The notes under the pieces: model-generated
The model's input: only the letters and a program-made list of their open reading frames with translations
Databases searched by the model: none
Told to the model about the DNA's origin: nothing
Origin: Opitutia bacterium Tous-C4FEB
GTDB lineage: Bacteria; Verrucomicrobiota; Verrucomicrobiia; Opitutales; Opitutaceae
Reading direction: 5' to 3'
DNA: 34,223 bases
NCBI GenBank assembly: GCA_002304445.1
Contig: NEVA01000029.1
Span: 1 to 34,223 of the forward strand
In this document: positions 24,409 to 33,759 of the stretch, piece by piece
How the letters are laid out: each line of letters begins with the position of its first letter
How positions within the stretch are numbered: position 1 is the first letter of the stretch
Program-made: the position numbers and the translations under genes

Positions 24409-27400
24409 ATGCCAACCCTCGTCGAAACCCTTCGAAGCGTTCTCAAACCGCTGTTCCTCACTGTCATTTCTTTCCTTGCTTTGGTCCGTCCGGGACCAAT
24501 CGCCGGCGCTGAACCGGCCGCCAGCACCTCGACCGGGGTCGTGGTCGGTAACGTGACCAACAAAGCCACTGGCAACGGCCTCATCGGCGCCAAGGTGGAG
24601 GTCACCGCGCTCAACTTGAGCACCTTCGTCGACAACACGGGCCGCTACATCATGAACGTGCCCGCCGGCACCCACGACGTTACGGTCTCCTATATCGGTC
24701 TCGACTCCCAAACCGTCTCCGTCGTCGTTACCGCCGGCCAGCCGGCCGTCCGCGACTTCGTCCTGAGCAGCTCGGTGCTCATGCTCGACGCCTTCAAAGT
24801 CGCCAGTGTCAAAGAGGGCCTCTCGTCCGCACTGACCCAGCAACGCAACGCCGACAACCTCAAGAACGTCGCGTCGATGGATCAACTCGGCGACATGCCG
24901 AACATGAACGCCACCGAACTCGCGATCCGCCTGCCCGGCGTCGCTTTCGGCAACCCGGGTGACGAAGTCGTCGAAGTCATCAGCGTGCGCGGCATGGGCG
25001 CCGGCATGACCTCCATCACGATCGACGGTGGCGGCATGTCGTCCTTCAGCGCCCAGAATCGCAACACGCGCATGACCGCCTTTACCGGCAACATGTTCGA
25101 ATCGCTCGAGCTCACCAAGGGCCAGACTCCCGACCGCAGCGTTGATTCCTTGGGCGGCGGCGTGAATTTCAAGACCCGCTCCCCGCTCAATCAGAGCGAG
25201 CGCCGCCGCATCAGCTACAACTTCACCGCCCGTCAGGCCCCGTCGTTTAGCGAGCAAGTCCCGCTCCGCGAGGCCCGGCGCACCCACGCGTTGTTCAACG
25301 GCTCCTACATTGAGAAGTTCGCTATTTTCGGCAGCGAGGTCCCCAACCTCGCCGTCTCCGTCAACGCGTTCTACAGCGAAAATGCCTTCGGATTTTTCCG
25401 CACCAATCGCGATTACCAGCAGACCAACGCCCAACCCGCCTTCGTCTGGGATTACCGCACGCAGGACAATTACAACAACCGGATGCAGCGCAGCCTGAGC
25501 ACGAAGTGGGACTTCCGCCTCGACCGGAACAATCTGTTCAAGTTGAACCTGATTTATAACGACGCGCCCGAGCCGATGCGTCGTCAGTATCAGGTCCGGG
25601 CCTTCGCCGGCAGCCAGACCACCGTGCCCAACGCCACCACCACCGGCGTCGTCCCCGGTTGGACCGATCGCATCACCACGGTTCGCGCCGTTCCCACCGC
25701 CGCCAACGCGACGTCCGGCACCACCGCTGCCGCTCTCATCGACGTCACCGCCAACCTAATCAACCGCGACCAACGCCTGCGCCACATTGACCTCGGCGGC
25801 GAACATCGCTTCGGCCCCTTTGAAACCGATTGGGCCGCGGTGGTTAGCCGCACTCGCTACCGCTACCTCGGCTCCGAGGGTAACCTCATCAATCGCATCG
25901 GAAACGTCCCGTTCATCGGCCCCAACGGCGCCGCCGGTTCGGCCACCAACAACATCGTTGGTCCCAACGGTGAGACCGGCGTCGGCTGGGTCCTTGATCG
26001 CACCCAATCGAACCTCTACCCGCGCTTCATCCAAAACGGCGGGCTCGATTTCACCAACCCCAACAACTACCGCCCAGCCGTCAACGGCCTCAGCACTCAG
26101 TCCGGCAACTTGGACATCAATTTCATCCGAGAGGCCCGCGCCAACGCGAAATATCTTCTCCCCATCAACGCCTTCACTGCCTTCCTGAAGACCGGCGCCT
26201 CCGTCCGCGAGAATTCCGTCGAGACCGAGCGCCGCAACCGCCGGTGGAGCTACATCGGCACCACCGCCCTGCGCACCGATCCGTCTATTGTCTTGACCGA
26301 CGCGCTCAAAACCGGACGCAAAATCCCCCAGTGGGAAGGGGCCGAATACATCCAGAATGGTCAGCCGACTAATCCTGCGCTCTGGCAGGAAGACCGGTAT
26401 TTCTACGAGAACAACCGCCGTTTAAACACGAACAAGGTGAAGGAAGTCATCACCGGTTACTACATCATGTCTCAAGGCAAAATTGGCCGCAATGGCTTTC
26501 TCTTTGGCGTCCGACGCGAGATCACCGACACGACGGGCGAGGGCCGACGGCGCTCCCGTATTCTCTCCCCCGCCGCCCAACAGATCGCCGATCCCGTCAG
26601 CACCGCCGAAAGGGACAGTATCGCCTATAAAAACGAAGGCTCCTACGGTCAGAATTTTCCGAGCATTCACCTCTGGCGCGACCTCACCCCCAACCTGAAA
26701 GCCCGTGCTGCGTGGACGACCGGCTTCGGTCGACCCACCTTGGCCAACAATGTCGCCGCCCTGTCCTTCAGCGACACCAATCAAACTGTCACCTTCGGCA
26801 ATCCTGACTTAAAGCCCACGAAAGCCAAGAACTGGGACTTCTCGCTCGAGTACTACATGAATCCATCCGGTAGCCTCACGGTCGGCTGGTTCCACAAGCA
26901 ACTCGACGATCTCATCGTCTCCAACTTCGAAATCGGCTCGGTTGCTCCCGGCACGGACAACGGCTTTGAAGGCGAATTCGTCGGCTACTCCCTCCGCTCC
27001 AGCGCCAACGCGGGCACGGCTTACACCCAAGGCTGGGAGATCAGTTACCTCCAGCAATTCCGCTTCCTGCCCGGCCCGCTCAAAGGTCTTCGCCTCAACG
27101 CCAACCTGACCCAGATCACCGCCCACGGCGATTACGGCATCCCCGGCGCTTACCTCAAGGACCGCGACGTCAACGGCTTCATCCCGCGCACCGCCAACAT
27201 CTCCCTTGCGTGGGACTACAAGAAGCTCGGGGCCTCGGTCAGCTACAACTACACCTCGGAGAGCATTCGCAATGCCTTCAATCTCGCCCAACCTTCCCGT
27301 AATCAATACCTGCAGTCCCGCGAGATCGTGAACGCCAATATCCGTTACACGATTCGCCCCAGTATCACGCTCAACTTCGGCGTCCAGAATCTCTTCAACG

Positions 27401-27495
27401 AGCCGCAGATCTACTACCGTAGCATCCGCGACCAGCTTGAAACCTTCCTCGTCAACGGCACCACGATCACCGCCGGCGTCGAAGGTCGGTTCTGA
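24409..27495 (+). CDS. TonB-dependent receptor with carboxypeptidase-like regulatory domain
   Basis: The 1028-residue outer-membrane protein has a signal peptide (cleavage near residue 34), a CarboxypepD_reg-like domain (about 44-118: GVVVGNVTNKATGNGLIGAKVEV ... GTHDVTVSYIGL), a TonB-box-like segment (LDAFKVAS, about 126-133), a plug domain (about 145-260, with MDQLGDMPNMNATELAIRLPG and GAGMTSITIDGG), and a long beta barrel ending in VEGRF, the terminal aromatic expected for BAM insertion. Such receptors import substrates using energy from TonB-ExbB-ExbD. The substrate is unknown; the adjacent purine permease and dead adenosine deaminase hint at nucleosides, weakly. The ATG at 24409 begins the signal peptide; the frame stays open 66 codons further upstream into the pseudogene tail. 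Confidence 0.93.
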   Translation: MPTLVETLRSVLKPLFLTVISFLALVRPGPIAGAEPAASTSTGVVVGNVTNKATGNGLIGAKVEVTALNLSTFVDNTGRYIMNVPAGTHDVTVSYIGLDSQTVSVVVTAGQPAVRDFVLSSSVLMLDAFKVASVKEGLSSALTQQRNADNLKNVASMDQLGDMPNMNATELAIRLPGVAFGNPGDEVVEVISVRGMGAGMTSITIDGGGMSSFSAQNRNTRMTAFTGNMFESLELTKGQTPDRSVDSLGGGVNFKTRSPLNQSERRRISYNFTARQAPSFSEQVPLREARRTHALFNGSYIEKFAIFGSEVPNLAVSVNAFYSENAFGFFRTNRDYQQTNAQPAFVWDYRTQDNYNNRMQRSLSTKWDFRLDRNNLFKLNLIYNDAPEPMRRQYQVRAFAGSQTTVPNATTTGVVPGWTDRITTVRAVPTAANATSGTTAAALIDVTANLINRDQRLRHIDLGGEHRFGPFETDWAAVVSRTRYRYLGSEGNLINRIGNVPFIGPNGAAGSATNNIVGPNGETGVGWVLDRTQSNLYPRFIQNGGLDFTNPNNYRPAVNGLSTQSGNLDINFIREARANAKYLLPINAFTAFLKTGASVRENSVETERRNRRWSYIGTTALRTDPSIVLTDALKTGRKIPQWEGAEYIQNGQPTNPALWQEDRYFYENNRRLNTNKVKEVITGYYIMSQGKIGRNGFLFGVRREITDTTGEGRRRSRILSPAAQQIADPVSTAERDSIAYKNEGSYGQNFPSIHLWRDLTPNLKARAAWTTGFGRPTLANNVAALSFSDTNQTVTFGNPDLKPTKAKNWDFSLEYYMNPSGSLTVGWFHKQLDDLIVSNFEIGSVAPGTDNGFEGEFVGYSLRSSANAGTAYTQGWEISYLQQFRFLPGPLKGLRLNANLTQITAHGDYGIPGAYLKDRDVNGFIPRTANISLAWDYKKLGASVSYNYTSESIRNAFNLAQPSRNQYLQSREIVNANIRYTIRPSITLNFGVQNLFNEPQIYYRSIRDQLETFLVNGTTITAGVEGRF

Positions 27496-27515
27496 TCTCT
27501 ACCGTTATCCTATCC

Positions 27516-27546
27516 TCAAATCTCAGGCGCGAACGCTGAGATTTGA
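27516..27546. terminator. Strong hairpin after the TonB receptor, possible bidirectional terminator
   Basis: A perfect 11-bp inverted repeat, TCAAATCTCAG (27516-27526) and CTGAGATTTGA (27536-27546), encloses a 9-nt loop. It begins 20 nt after the receptor stop. No T-run follows on either strand, so it may be a terminator of low efficiency or an mRNA 3' stabiliser. Confidence 0.55.
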
Positions 27547-27746
27547 CGGCCCGAAAAACCGCTCGCGGCCATGCCAAAACGCATGGCCGCCAACGCCTGT
27601 TTGGAATGCAGCGCCGCAGGGAGTTTATCCGGCTCGGCCAAGCGCAAGTAGCCGTAATAACTTACCGGCGGCGTTGCATCCCGAGCCACGAGCGAAGCAA
27701 CGCGATCGGCGACAATCCTCATCTGCGGTCGCCCTCCACCTTCCAC
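27516..27746 (-). CDS. Possible small ORF downstream of glgA, unknown
   Basis: This minus-strand frame of 76 codons lies 12 bp after the glgA stop. Its translation (MEGGGRPQMRIVADRVASLV at the start, GFSGRQISAFAPEI at the end) has a plausible mix of residues and codons for this genome, and the stop falls inside the hairpin at 27516-27546. I do not recognise a family. It could equally be a chance frame or the remains of a longer gene; the interval from 27496 to 27758 holds nothing else apart from the hairpin. Confidence 0.25.
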   Translation of the reverse strand: MEGGGRPQMRIVADRVASLVARDATPPVSYYGYLRLAEPDKLPAALHSKQALAAMRFGMAASGFSGRQISAFAPEI

Positions 27747-27758
27747 CTCACCGGTAGC

Positions 27759-29201
27759 TCAAAGCGCGTCCGAATAGAGTTTCTCGTAACCTGCCGTTGC
27801 GACTTTCCACGAAAAATCGCGCTTCATACCACGTTGCTGCACCGCTGCATAACGCGCCGCTTCACCAAACAATTGCTGAGCCCGCCATAGCGCGTCGCTC
27901 AGTCCCGCCACGCTCGGCGCACACATCAGCCCCGTGCCCGTCGCCGGGAATTCGTCCGCATCGATCACCGTATCGGCCAATCCTCCCACGCGACTAACAA
28001 TCGGCACCGTGCCGTAGACCTGCGAATACATCTGGTTCAAACCACAGGGTTCAAACAGCGAGGGCATCACAAAAAAATCGCTGCCCGCCTCGATCAGATG
28101 GCTCATCGCTTCGTCGAGTCGTGCGCTCAGGTAGATCTTCTTCGGCGCCTGGGCCGCGAGCGCCTGCAATTCGCCTTCCATCCGTTTGTCCCCCGATCCG
28201 AGCACGATCAGCTTCACATCCTGCTCGAGGAAAAAGTCCTGGTTCGCGAGCAGAAGATCGACGCCTTTCTGCTCCGTCAGCCGGCACACCATGCCAAAGA
28301 TAGCGCCTTTGAATTTGGGTTCGAAGCCCGCGCGTTTCAGCAACTCCACCCGGCACGCCGACTTGCCCTTCAAATCCGCCGCCGAGTAGCGCGCCGGCAA
28401 CAAAACATCCGTCGCCGGATTCCACACCGCTTCGTCCACGCCGTTGAGCAGACCGGAAAGGTCCTCAACCCGCGTTTGGATCACACCGTCCATCCCGCAG
28501 CCAAACTCGGGCGTCTGTATCTCCTGTGCATAGCGCGGACTCACCGTGGTGACCCGGTCGGCAAAAAGAATGCCGCCTTTCAGCAGGCTGATCTGCGAAT
28601 AATACTCGATCCCGTCGATCTGGTTGAGTTCGTCCGGCAGATTCGTCCGCGCAAAAGTACCCGCCGGGAAGAGGCCTTGATAGGCGATGTTGTGAATCGT
28701 AAACACCGTCTTCAGCGCCAGGGTCGCCCCGTGCCGCCGTTCCGTCTCACGGACCAGCAGTGGAATCAGCCCCGCCTGCCAGTCGTGCGCATGCACGATG
28801 TCGGCCTGCAAATCCGCCAACCGCATGGTCTCGACCACCGCTTTCGAGAAAAAGATGAACCGCTCCGCGTTGTCCTCGTAATCGCGTTCGCCGTTTCCAT
28901 AAGGGGCCCGGCGGTCGAAAAACTCCTCCCGGCAAATCAGATAGACCGTGAGGTTTTTTCGCGGTGAAAACGCCCGCACGTCGCCCGACAGAAACTGATC
29001 GCCCATCTCCACCTTGATCCGCAGGCGGAGTTCCGCCTTGGCGGCGTCCGGATGTTCCCGCGCCGCCCGGTAACCCGGCAAAAAGACCGACACTTCATGA
29101 CCGCGATCCGCCAGCGCGCACGTGAGCGCACCGACCGCATCAGCCAAGCCTCCGGTCTTGATGAAGGGGAACAGCTCGCTGGCCGCGTGGACGATTTTCA
29201 T
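27759..29201 (-). CDS. glgA: Glycogen synthase (ADP-glucose type)
   Basis: GlgA adds glucose from ADP-glucose to glycogen chains. The 480-residue protein has the family N-terminus MKIVHAASELFPFIKTGGLAD, including the KTGGLAD nucleotide-sugar motif at residues 15-21, then VSVFLPGYR, VHAHDWQAGLIPLL, TIHNIAYQGLFP, and in the C-terminal GT-B domain FGMVCRLTEQKGVDLL, MPSLFEPCGLNQMYSQVYGT and VGGLADTV. The frame stays open 35 codons upstream, but that extension is basic and unrelated, so the ATG at 29201 is chosen. The gene is divergent from rnr across 76 bp, which should hold both promoters. No other glycogen gene is in the window. Confidence 0.96.
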   Translation of the reverse strand: MKIVHAASELFPFIKTGGLADAVGALTCALADRGHEVSVFLPGYRAAREHPDAAKAELRLRIKVEMGDQFLSGDVRAFSPRKNLTVYLICREEFFDRRAPYGNGERDYEDNAERFIFFSKAVVETMRLADLQADIVHAHDWQAGLIPLLVRETERRHGATLALKTVFTIHNIAYQGLFPAGTFARTNLPDELNQIDGIEYYSQISLLKGGILFADRVTTVSPRYAQEIQTPEFGCGMDGVIQTRVEDLSGLLNGVDEAVWNPATDVLLPARYSAADLKGKSACRVELLKRAGFEPKFKGAIFGMVCRLTEQKGVDLLLANQDFFLEQDVKLIVLGSGDKRMEGELQALAAQAPKKIYLSARLDEAMSHLIEAGSDFFVMPSLFEPCGLNQMYSQVYGTVPIVSRVGGLADTVIDADEFPATGTGLMCAPSVAGLSDALWRAQQLFGEAARYAAVQQRGMKRDFSWKVATAGYEKLYSDAL

Positions 29202-29277
29202 CGCTCGACCATGGACACCACCGTTTCTTAGGCCAACTAGAAAGCTCGGACCGCGCTTAGCGCCACCCACTCTTAAC

Positions 29278-31779
29278 ATGACCCTCCGCGACCGCCTCTT
29301 TGCCAAACTCCGCGAGCCAGACTACCGCCCCGCCAACAATTTCATGCTCGGGCGCTTGTTGAACCTGAACAAGAAGCACAGCGCCGCCCTCGCCGGCGAA
29401 ATCCGCGATCTCGTCAAATCCCGCGAGCTGCGGATCCTCGATGGCGGCAAGGTCGAGCTCGCGTCCGCCGCCAAGACAAATGCGAAGGCCGATCTTCAAG
29501 CCCGCTTCAAAGCCCACATCGAGTCGGCCAAGGTTGAAGCCCGGCCAATTTTCCAACCCATGCCCCGCGGTGTCGCTACCCCCGCCCCTGTCACCGGTCA
29601 AAAGTCCGGCAAGTTCCGTCCTCAACCGAACGCCGCCAAGTCAGCACCCCTGAAGAATTTTCGCGGCCGCAGCGCCGACTCCCCTCCTCAGGCCGCCCCA
29701 GCCGCCAAGTCCGGACGATCCTCCGCTCCTGCGGCCCAATCCGTGCCTGATCCGCACGAGCTTTACGGCCGCATTCAGTTTCGCGGCGGCGGCTCCGCCT
29801 TCGTCGTTCTCGCCAACGCCCCCGGCGGCCCCGACACGCCGGCGATGCAGATTTCACCCGACGACACCGGCGTGGGCCTCCCGGGCGACACAGTTGCCGT
29901 GCGCGCCTATCCCGGCGCTACTGGCCGCCGCCCCGGCGAGACGGTCGGCCGCGTCACGCGCGTCATCACGCGCGAGAAAATGTCGGTCGTCGGCAATGTC
30001 TTCCGATCCGGCAGCAAATTCGTCGTCGCCCCCGACGATCCTCGTTTCATCCAGCAGGTCCTGCTCACGCCTTCGTCAGTCGAGGTGACCGCCGGCGACA
30101 AGGTCGTGGTCAGACTCGATGACTGGACCGACCGCCGCAAACCGCTCACCGGCGTCGCCACGGCCCGCCTCGGCAAGACCCACGAGCCGCGGGCGGAGCT
30201 CCTCGGTATCTACGAGAAATTCAACCTCGCCACCAGTTTTCCCGCCGATGTCGAGCGTGAGGCCTCCCTCCTCCCCGACCGCGTCCCGGCCAAAGACACG
30301 GCCGGCCGCCTCGACTACCGCGAGTTGCCGGTTTTCACCATCGACCCCGACGACGCCAAAGACTTCGACGACGCGCTCTCTTACGAGCTCACGCCCGCCG
30401 GCGAGACCAAGATCGGCATCCACATCGCCGACGTGTCCAGCTACGTCCGCCCCGGGACCGAGCTCGACCGCGAAGCTCAGGCTCGCGGCAATTCCACTTA
30501 CCTCGTCGGCACGGTCATTCCGATGCTGCCCGAAAAGCTTTCCAACGGTCTTTGCTCCCTCGTCGAGGCGCAGGACCGTCTCTGCAAAGCGGTCTTCCTC
30601 ACGTTTTCCAAGGCGGGCAAAATAACCGCCACCGCCTACGCGAACACTGTCATTCGTTCCCGCAAACGGCTCACCTACAAACAGGCCTACGCCTTCCTCT
30701 TTACCGACGACCTCGAGAAAATCCGCGCGCTGCCGTTGCCGGCCAAACACCAGACCGGTTCCACCGGCCGCGCCTTGCGTGATTTGACCGACGCCGAGCT
30801 CACCGACCTGCAGACCTGGATTCGTGCCCTTTGGAAGATCGCGAGCCAGCTCCGCACCGACCGCATGGCCCACGGCAGTCTCGATCTCGACATGCCCGAG
30901 ACCAAAATCTTCGTCGACAAAGACGGCTACGCCGACCGCCTCGAAAAAATTGAGCACGACGAGAGTCACCAACTTATCGAAGAGTTCATGCTCGCCGCCA
31001 ACGAGGCCGTGGCCCGCCTGACGCGCCTGCAGAAATTCCCCTCGCTCTACCGCGTTCACGACGATCCCGACGCCGAACGGCTCGGGGAATTCCGCGAACT
31101 CCTCGGCTCGTTCAAAATCATCGTGGGCGACCTTTCACACCGCAAAGAAGTCACCAAGCTCCTGAAGATTTTGGCCGAGCATCCCCAAGGCTACACCCTT
31201 CGGACCCAACTCCTGCGCAGCCTGCAAAAAGCCGTTTACCGTCACACGGCCGACGGGCACTACGGGCTCAACAAAAAGGACTACAGCCACTTCACCTCGC
31301 CCATCCGCCGCTACGCCGACCTCATCGTCCACCGCGTGCTACAACATTATCTGGTGAAGCACGAGGGCTACGCGCCTCAAGGACCCGATGCCATGCACAG
31401 CGCCGCCGGGATGCAGGCCCTCGGTGAACAGATCAGTGCCACCGAACAAAACTCGCAACAGGCCGAGCGCGAAAGCGTGAAGATCAAGATCCTTGAATTC
31501 TTCGAGCGCGAACTCGACCGCACGCCCCGCACCCGCTTCGCCGCCGTCATCACCGATGTCCGCCGCAACGGCTTCTTCGTCGAACTGCTCGAGTCCATGA
31601 CCTTCGGCTTCATCTCTGCCGATGCCCTCGGCGAGGATTTCTATTCCTTCGACGAGTCGACCCACACGCTCAGCGGCCGGCGCTCAAAAAAGCGCTACAC
31701 GCTCAACGCCCGGCTCGACGTTGTGGTGGACAAAGTAGACCGCTTTAAACGCCTGATCGACTTCAGCCCCGCCGATTGA
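29278..31779 (+). CDS. rnr: Ribonuclease R (RNase II/R family 3'-5' exoribonuclease)
   Basis: The 833-residue protein degrades structured RNA from the 3' end. After a short N-terminal helical/HTH-like region (about 1-85) comes an unusual Ala/Pro/Lys-rich stretch (about 88-158), then cold-shock/OB domains (about 160-330), the catalytic RNB domain with the metal-binding motif DPDDAKDFDDAL at about 356-367, HIADVSSYVRPGTELDREA, the YRVHDDP and KKDYSHFTSPIRRYADL motifs, and a C-terminal S1 domain (about 745-825). The start at 29278 gives a typical N-terminus; the frame is open another 52 codons upstream into glgA on the other strand. The leader is C-rich with no Shine-Dalgarno. Confidence 0.95.
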   Translation: MTLRDRLFAKLREPDYRPANNFMLGRLLNLNKKHSAALAGEIRDLVKSRELRILDGGKVELASAAKTNAKADLQARFKAHIESAKVEARPIFQPMPRGVATPAPVTGQKSGKFRPQPNAAKSAPLKNFRGRSADSPPQAAPAAKSGRSSAPAAQSVPDPHELYGRIQFRGGGSAFVVLANAPGGPDTPAMQISPDDTGVGLPGDTVAVRAYPGATGRRPGETVGRVTRVITREKMSVVGNVFRSGSKFVVAPDDPRFIQQVLLTPSSVEVTAGDKVVVRLDDWTDRRKPLTGVATARLGKTHEPRAELLGIYEKFNLATSFPADVEREASLLPDRVPAKDTAGRLDYRELPVFTIDPDDAKDFDDALSYELTPAGETKIGIHIADVSSYVRPGTELDREAQARGNSTYLVGTVIPMLPEKLSNGLCSLVEAQDRLCKAVFLTFSKAGKITATAYANTVIRSRKRLTYKQAYAFLFTDDLEKIRALPLPAKHQTGSTGRALRDLTDAELTDLQTWIRALWKIASQLRTDRMAHGSLDLDMPETKIFVDKDGYADRLEKIEHDESHQLIEEFMLAANEAVARLTRLQKFPSLYRVHDDPDAERLGEFRELLGSFKIIVGDLSHRKEVTKLLKILAEHPQGYTLRTQLLRSLQKAVYRHTADGHYGLNKKDYSHFTSPIRRYADLIVHRVLQHYLVKHEGYAPQGPDAMHSAAGMQALGEQISATEQNSQQAERESVKIKILEFFERELDRTPRTRFAAVITDVRRNGFFVELLESMTFGFISADALGEDFYSFDESTHTLSGRRSKKRYTLNARLDVVVDKVDRFKRLIDFSPAD

Positions 31780-31815
31780 GGTCGAGCCGGTTGTTCCCCC
31801 GCGGGCTCTTCGACC
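31780..31815 (+). terminator. Hairpin after rnr, weak terminator candidate
   Basis: GGTCGAGCC (31780-31788) pairs with GGGCTCTTCGACC (31803-31815) with a small bulge, directly after the rnr stop. There is no T-run, so termination at this site is uncertain. Confidence 0.3.
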
Positions 31816-31901
31816 GCGCCAAGAGAACTTGCGACACCGGATTTTAACCGCGCGCCGCTTGCTTCCTCCCGTTTCCACCATCCGATTGCCCACGCCGCAC
31901 T

Positions 31902-32429
31902 ATGATTTCTGTCGAATTTACCACCGCCTTCCGAGCTGTTTACGATCGAGCCTCCGCCCGTTATGCCCGCGGCGGTGCGACCGCCGCCAACCTGCTAAAC
32001 ACGGCTGACGTCGCCTTCTTGGCCAGCCAAGGCATCACCGCTCAGCACGTTTTCGACTACGTCGAAGACCTTGCGAACTACGGTGCGCCTGACTTCGCCA
32101 CCGCCCACGCGATCGAGCTCGTGCGTCGTGACTATTTTCTCAACGTGCAGAAAGGCCGTCCGTCCTCCGTCGTCTTGGACCCCGCCAGCCTCCCGGCTAA
32201 GACCGCCACCTTGCTCGGGATGAATTGGCTGCCCCGACTTATCCCGAAGGCCCGCGCCAAACTGCGCGGCGAGCTCCCGGCGACGATGATGTTCTGCTGC
32301 GGCGGAGACCGGGATTTTTTCAAGAAACACGCGATCAACGCTGCGGAGTTTCTATCCATCGTGGGGACGCATGAAACCGACGACAATGCCATCGCGACCG
32401 AAATCCTGCGCCGCTCCGGCAAAACCTAA
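31902..32429 (+). CDS. DUF5069 domain protein
   Basis: The 175-residue soluble protein has an N-terminal half of unknown type (about 1-95) and a C-terminal DUF5069-like domain: MNWLPRLIPKARAKLRGELPA, then CCGGDRDFFKKHAINAAEFL and a final acidic helix with HETDDNAIATEILRRSGK. The WLPR-KARA pattern and the C-GGD motif are the family landmarks. Function of DUF5069 is unknown. The N-terminal part, including VFDYVEDLANYGAPDFATAHAIELVRRDYFL, resembles no named domain I can recall. It follows rnr by 122 bp and converges on the DUF1552 gene. No Shine-Dalgarno is visible. Confidence 0.82.
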   Translation: MISVEFTTAFRAVYDRASARYARGGATAANLLNTADVAFLASQGITAQHVFDYVEDLANYGAPDFATAHAIELVRRDYFLNVQKGRPSSVVLDPASLPAKTATLLGMNWLPRLIPKARAKLRGELPATMMFCCGGDRDFFKKHAINAAEFLSIVGTHETDDNAIATEILRRSGKT

Positions 32430-32431
32430 TG

Positions 32432-32445
32432 GGCCCCGCGGGGCC
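32432..32445. repeat. GC palindrome between converging genes
   Basis: GGCCCCGCGGGGCC is a perfect 14-bp palindrome in the 25-bp gap between the stops of the DUF5069 gene and the DUF1552 gene. It could form part of a two-way terminator, but there is no T-run and an ideal hairpin would need a loop. Confidence 0.4.
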
Positions 32446-32454
32446 GAATCGCGA

Positions 32455-33759
32455 TCAGACCTCCTCGAGCGCCGTGGGCGCGTCGCCGAACTTAGGCAAC
32501 CGCACATCCATCTTGTCCATCATTGAAAGGTAGAGGCGGCACATTTGGCGCTCAGGTTTGCCGGTGTAGTCGAGGATCCGTCCGCCTTTGATGCGACCGC
32601 CACCCCCGCCCAACAGCACCACGGGCAACTGCCCGGCCTCATGATTGCCGGTCAGCATGGACGAGCAGAAGAGCAGCATGGAGTTGTCGAGCAAGGTGCG
32701 CGGGCCCTCGTTGATCGCGTCCAGTTTCCGCGCGATGTAGGCCACCTGCTCGGTAAAGAATTGGTTAACCTTCAGCCAGTCGGCCGAGTCAGAGTGCGAC
32801 AACAGGTGGTGGATCATGTAATCCACCCCGAGATTGGGAAAGCGCAGCGACGAGTGATCGTTGTTCAGCTTGAGCGATGTGATTCGCGTCGCGTCGGTTT
32901 GAAAACCAAGCACGAGAAGGTCTGCCATCAGGCGCATGTGTTCGCCGATATCCTGCGGTATCCCGTCGGCCGGACGCGGCATATCGGGCTTTTCGAGCGT
33001 GGGTCGCCAACCTTGGAGCTCGCCCTTCTTGCCCGCGTTATCGATGCGCCGCTCGACGTCGCGCACCGAGTGCAGGTATTCGTCGAGTTTGTGTTGGTCC
33101 GAACGGCTGAGCCGTCGGCGCAGTCCGCCCGCATCGTCCAGGACCGCATCGAGCACACTTTGATCGCCCCGTTGGACTTCGTCTTTAAAAAGGCGGTCAA
33201 AGGCGAGAGCCGGATAAATTTCCAGCGGCGTCGGAGTGGTCGGAGAGCTCCACGATATGTGCGAGCTGTAGAGCATCGAATAATTCTTGTGCACCGACGG
33301 ATTGGATTTCTCGCAGCCGAGCACGAGACTCGGCACCTTCGTCGACTCGCCGTAGCGCTGCGCCAGCAGTTGGTCGATACTCGTGCCCGAACGAATCTCG
33401 CCGCCGGCAGCCAACGGCGCGCCCGAGAGCAGATTCCCAGTCTGTGAACTTTGGATGTTACCCTTCAGCGCCTGCTCGTTGTAAAGGCCCCGCACGAAGA
33501 GCATCTTCTTCCGGTGGGCCGCTAGCGGAGCCAACACCTAGCCCAACTCCATTTGCTCACCCGTGCCCTTCGCCCACCACTCCTTGCTGTGAAACCCGTT
33601 GCCGGAAAACAGCACCGCCAGCCGCACGGGCGCCTCGCTCGACGGACTCCGACCTCGCGGCTCGTCGCCCCAGACATTGAACGACTCCATCCAAGGCAGC
33701 GCCATCGTGACGCCGACGCCGCACAAAAAGGTTCGCCGTGACAGGTGGTGGGTTTTCAT
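32455..33759 (-). pseudogene. DUF1552 protein gene with an in-frame amber codon
   Basis: Read through, this is a 434-residue DUF1552 protein of normal length. It starts MKTHHLSRRTFLCGVG, a twin-arginine signal, then PVRLAVLFSGNGFHSKEWW, GTGEQMELG, and after a TAG at 33538-33540 (codon 74) continues in the same frame as VLAPLAAHRKKMLFVRGLYN and on through IPQDIGEHMRLMADLLVLGF, SLRFPNLGVDYMIHHLLSHS and NSMLLFCSSMLTGNHEAGQLP to the normal end. DUF1552 proteins are exported, of unknown function, and are usually encoded beside a PSCyt1/DUF1592-type protein, as here. The codon after TAG is GTG, so reinitiation would make a version lacking the export signal. A nonsense mutation (or sequencing error) is the simplest reading. 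Confidence 0.85.

Noticed and set aside
30076-31059. 327-codon minus-strand frame opposite rnr
   Set aside because: Composition is Gly/Val/Glu-rich without motifs and fully inside a well-supported gene.
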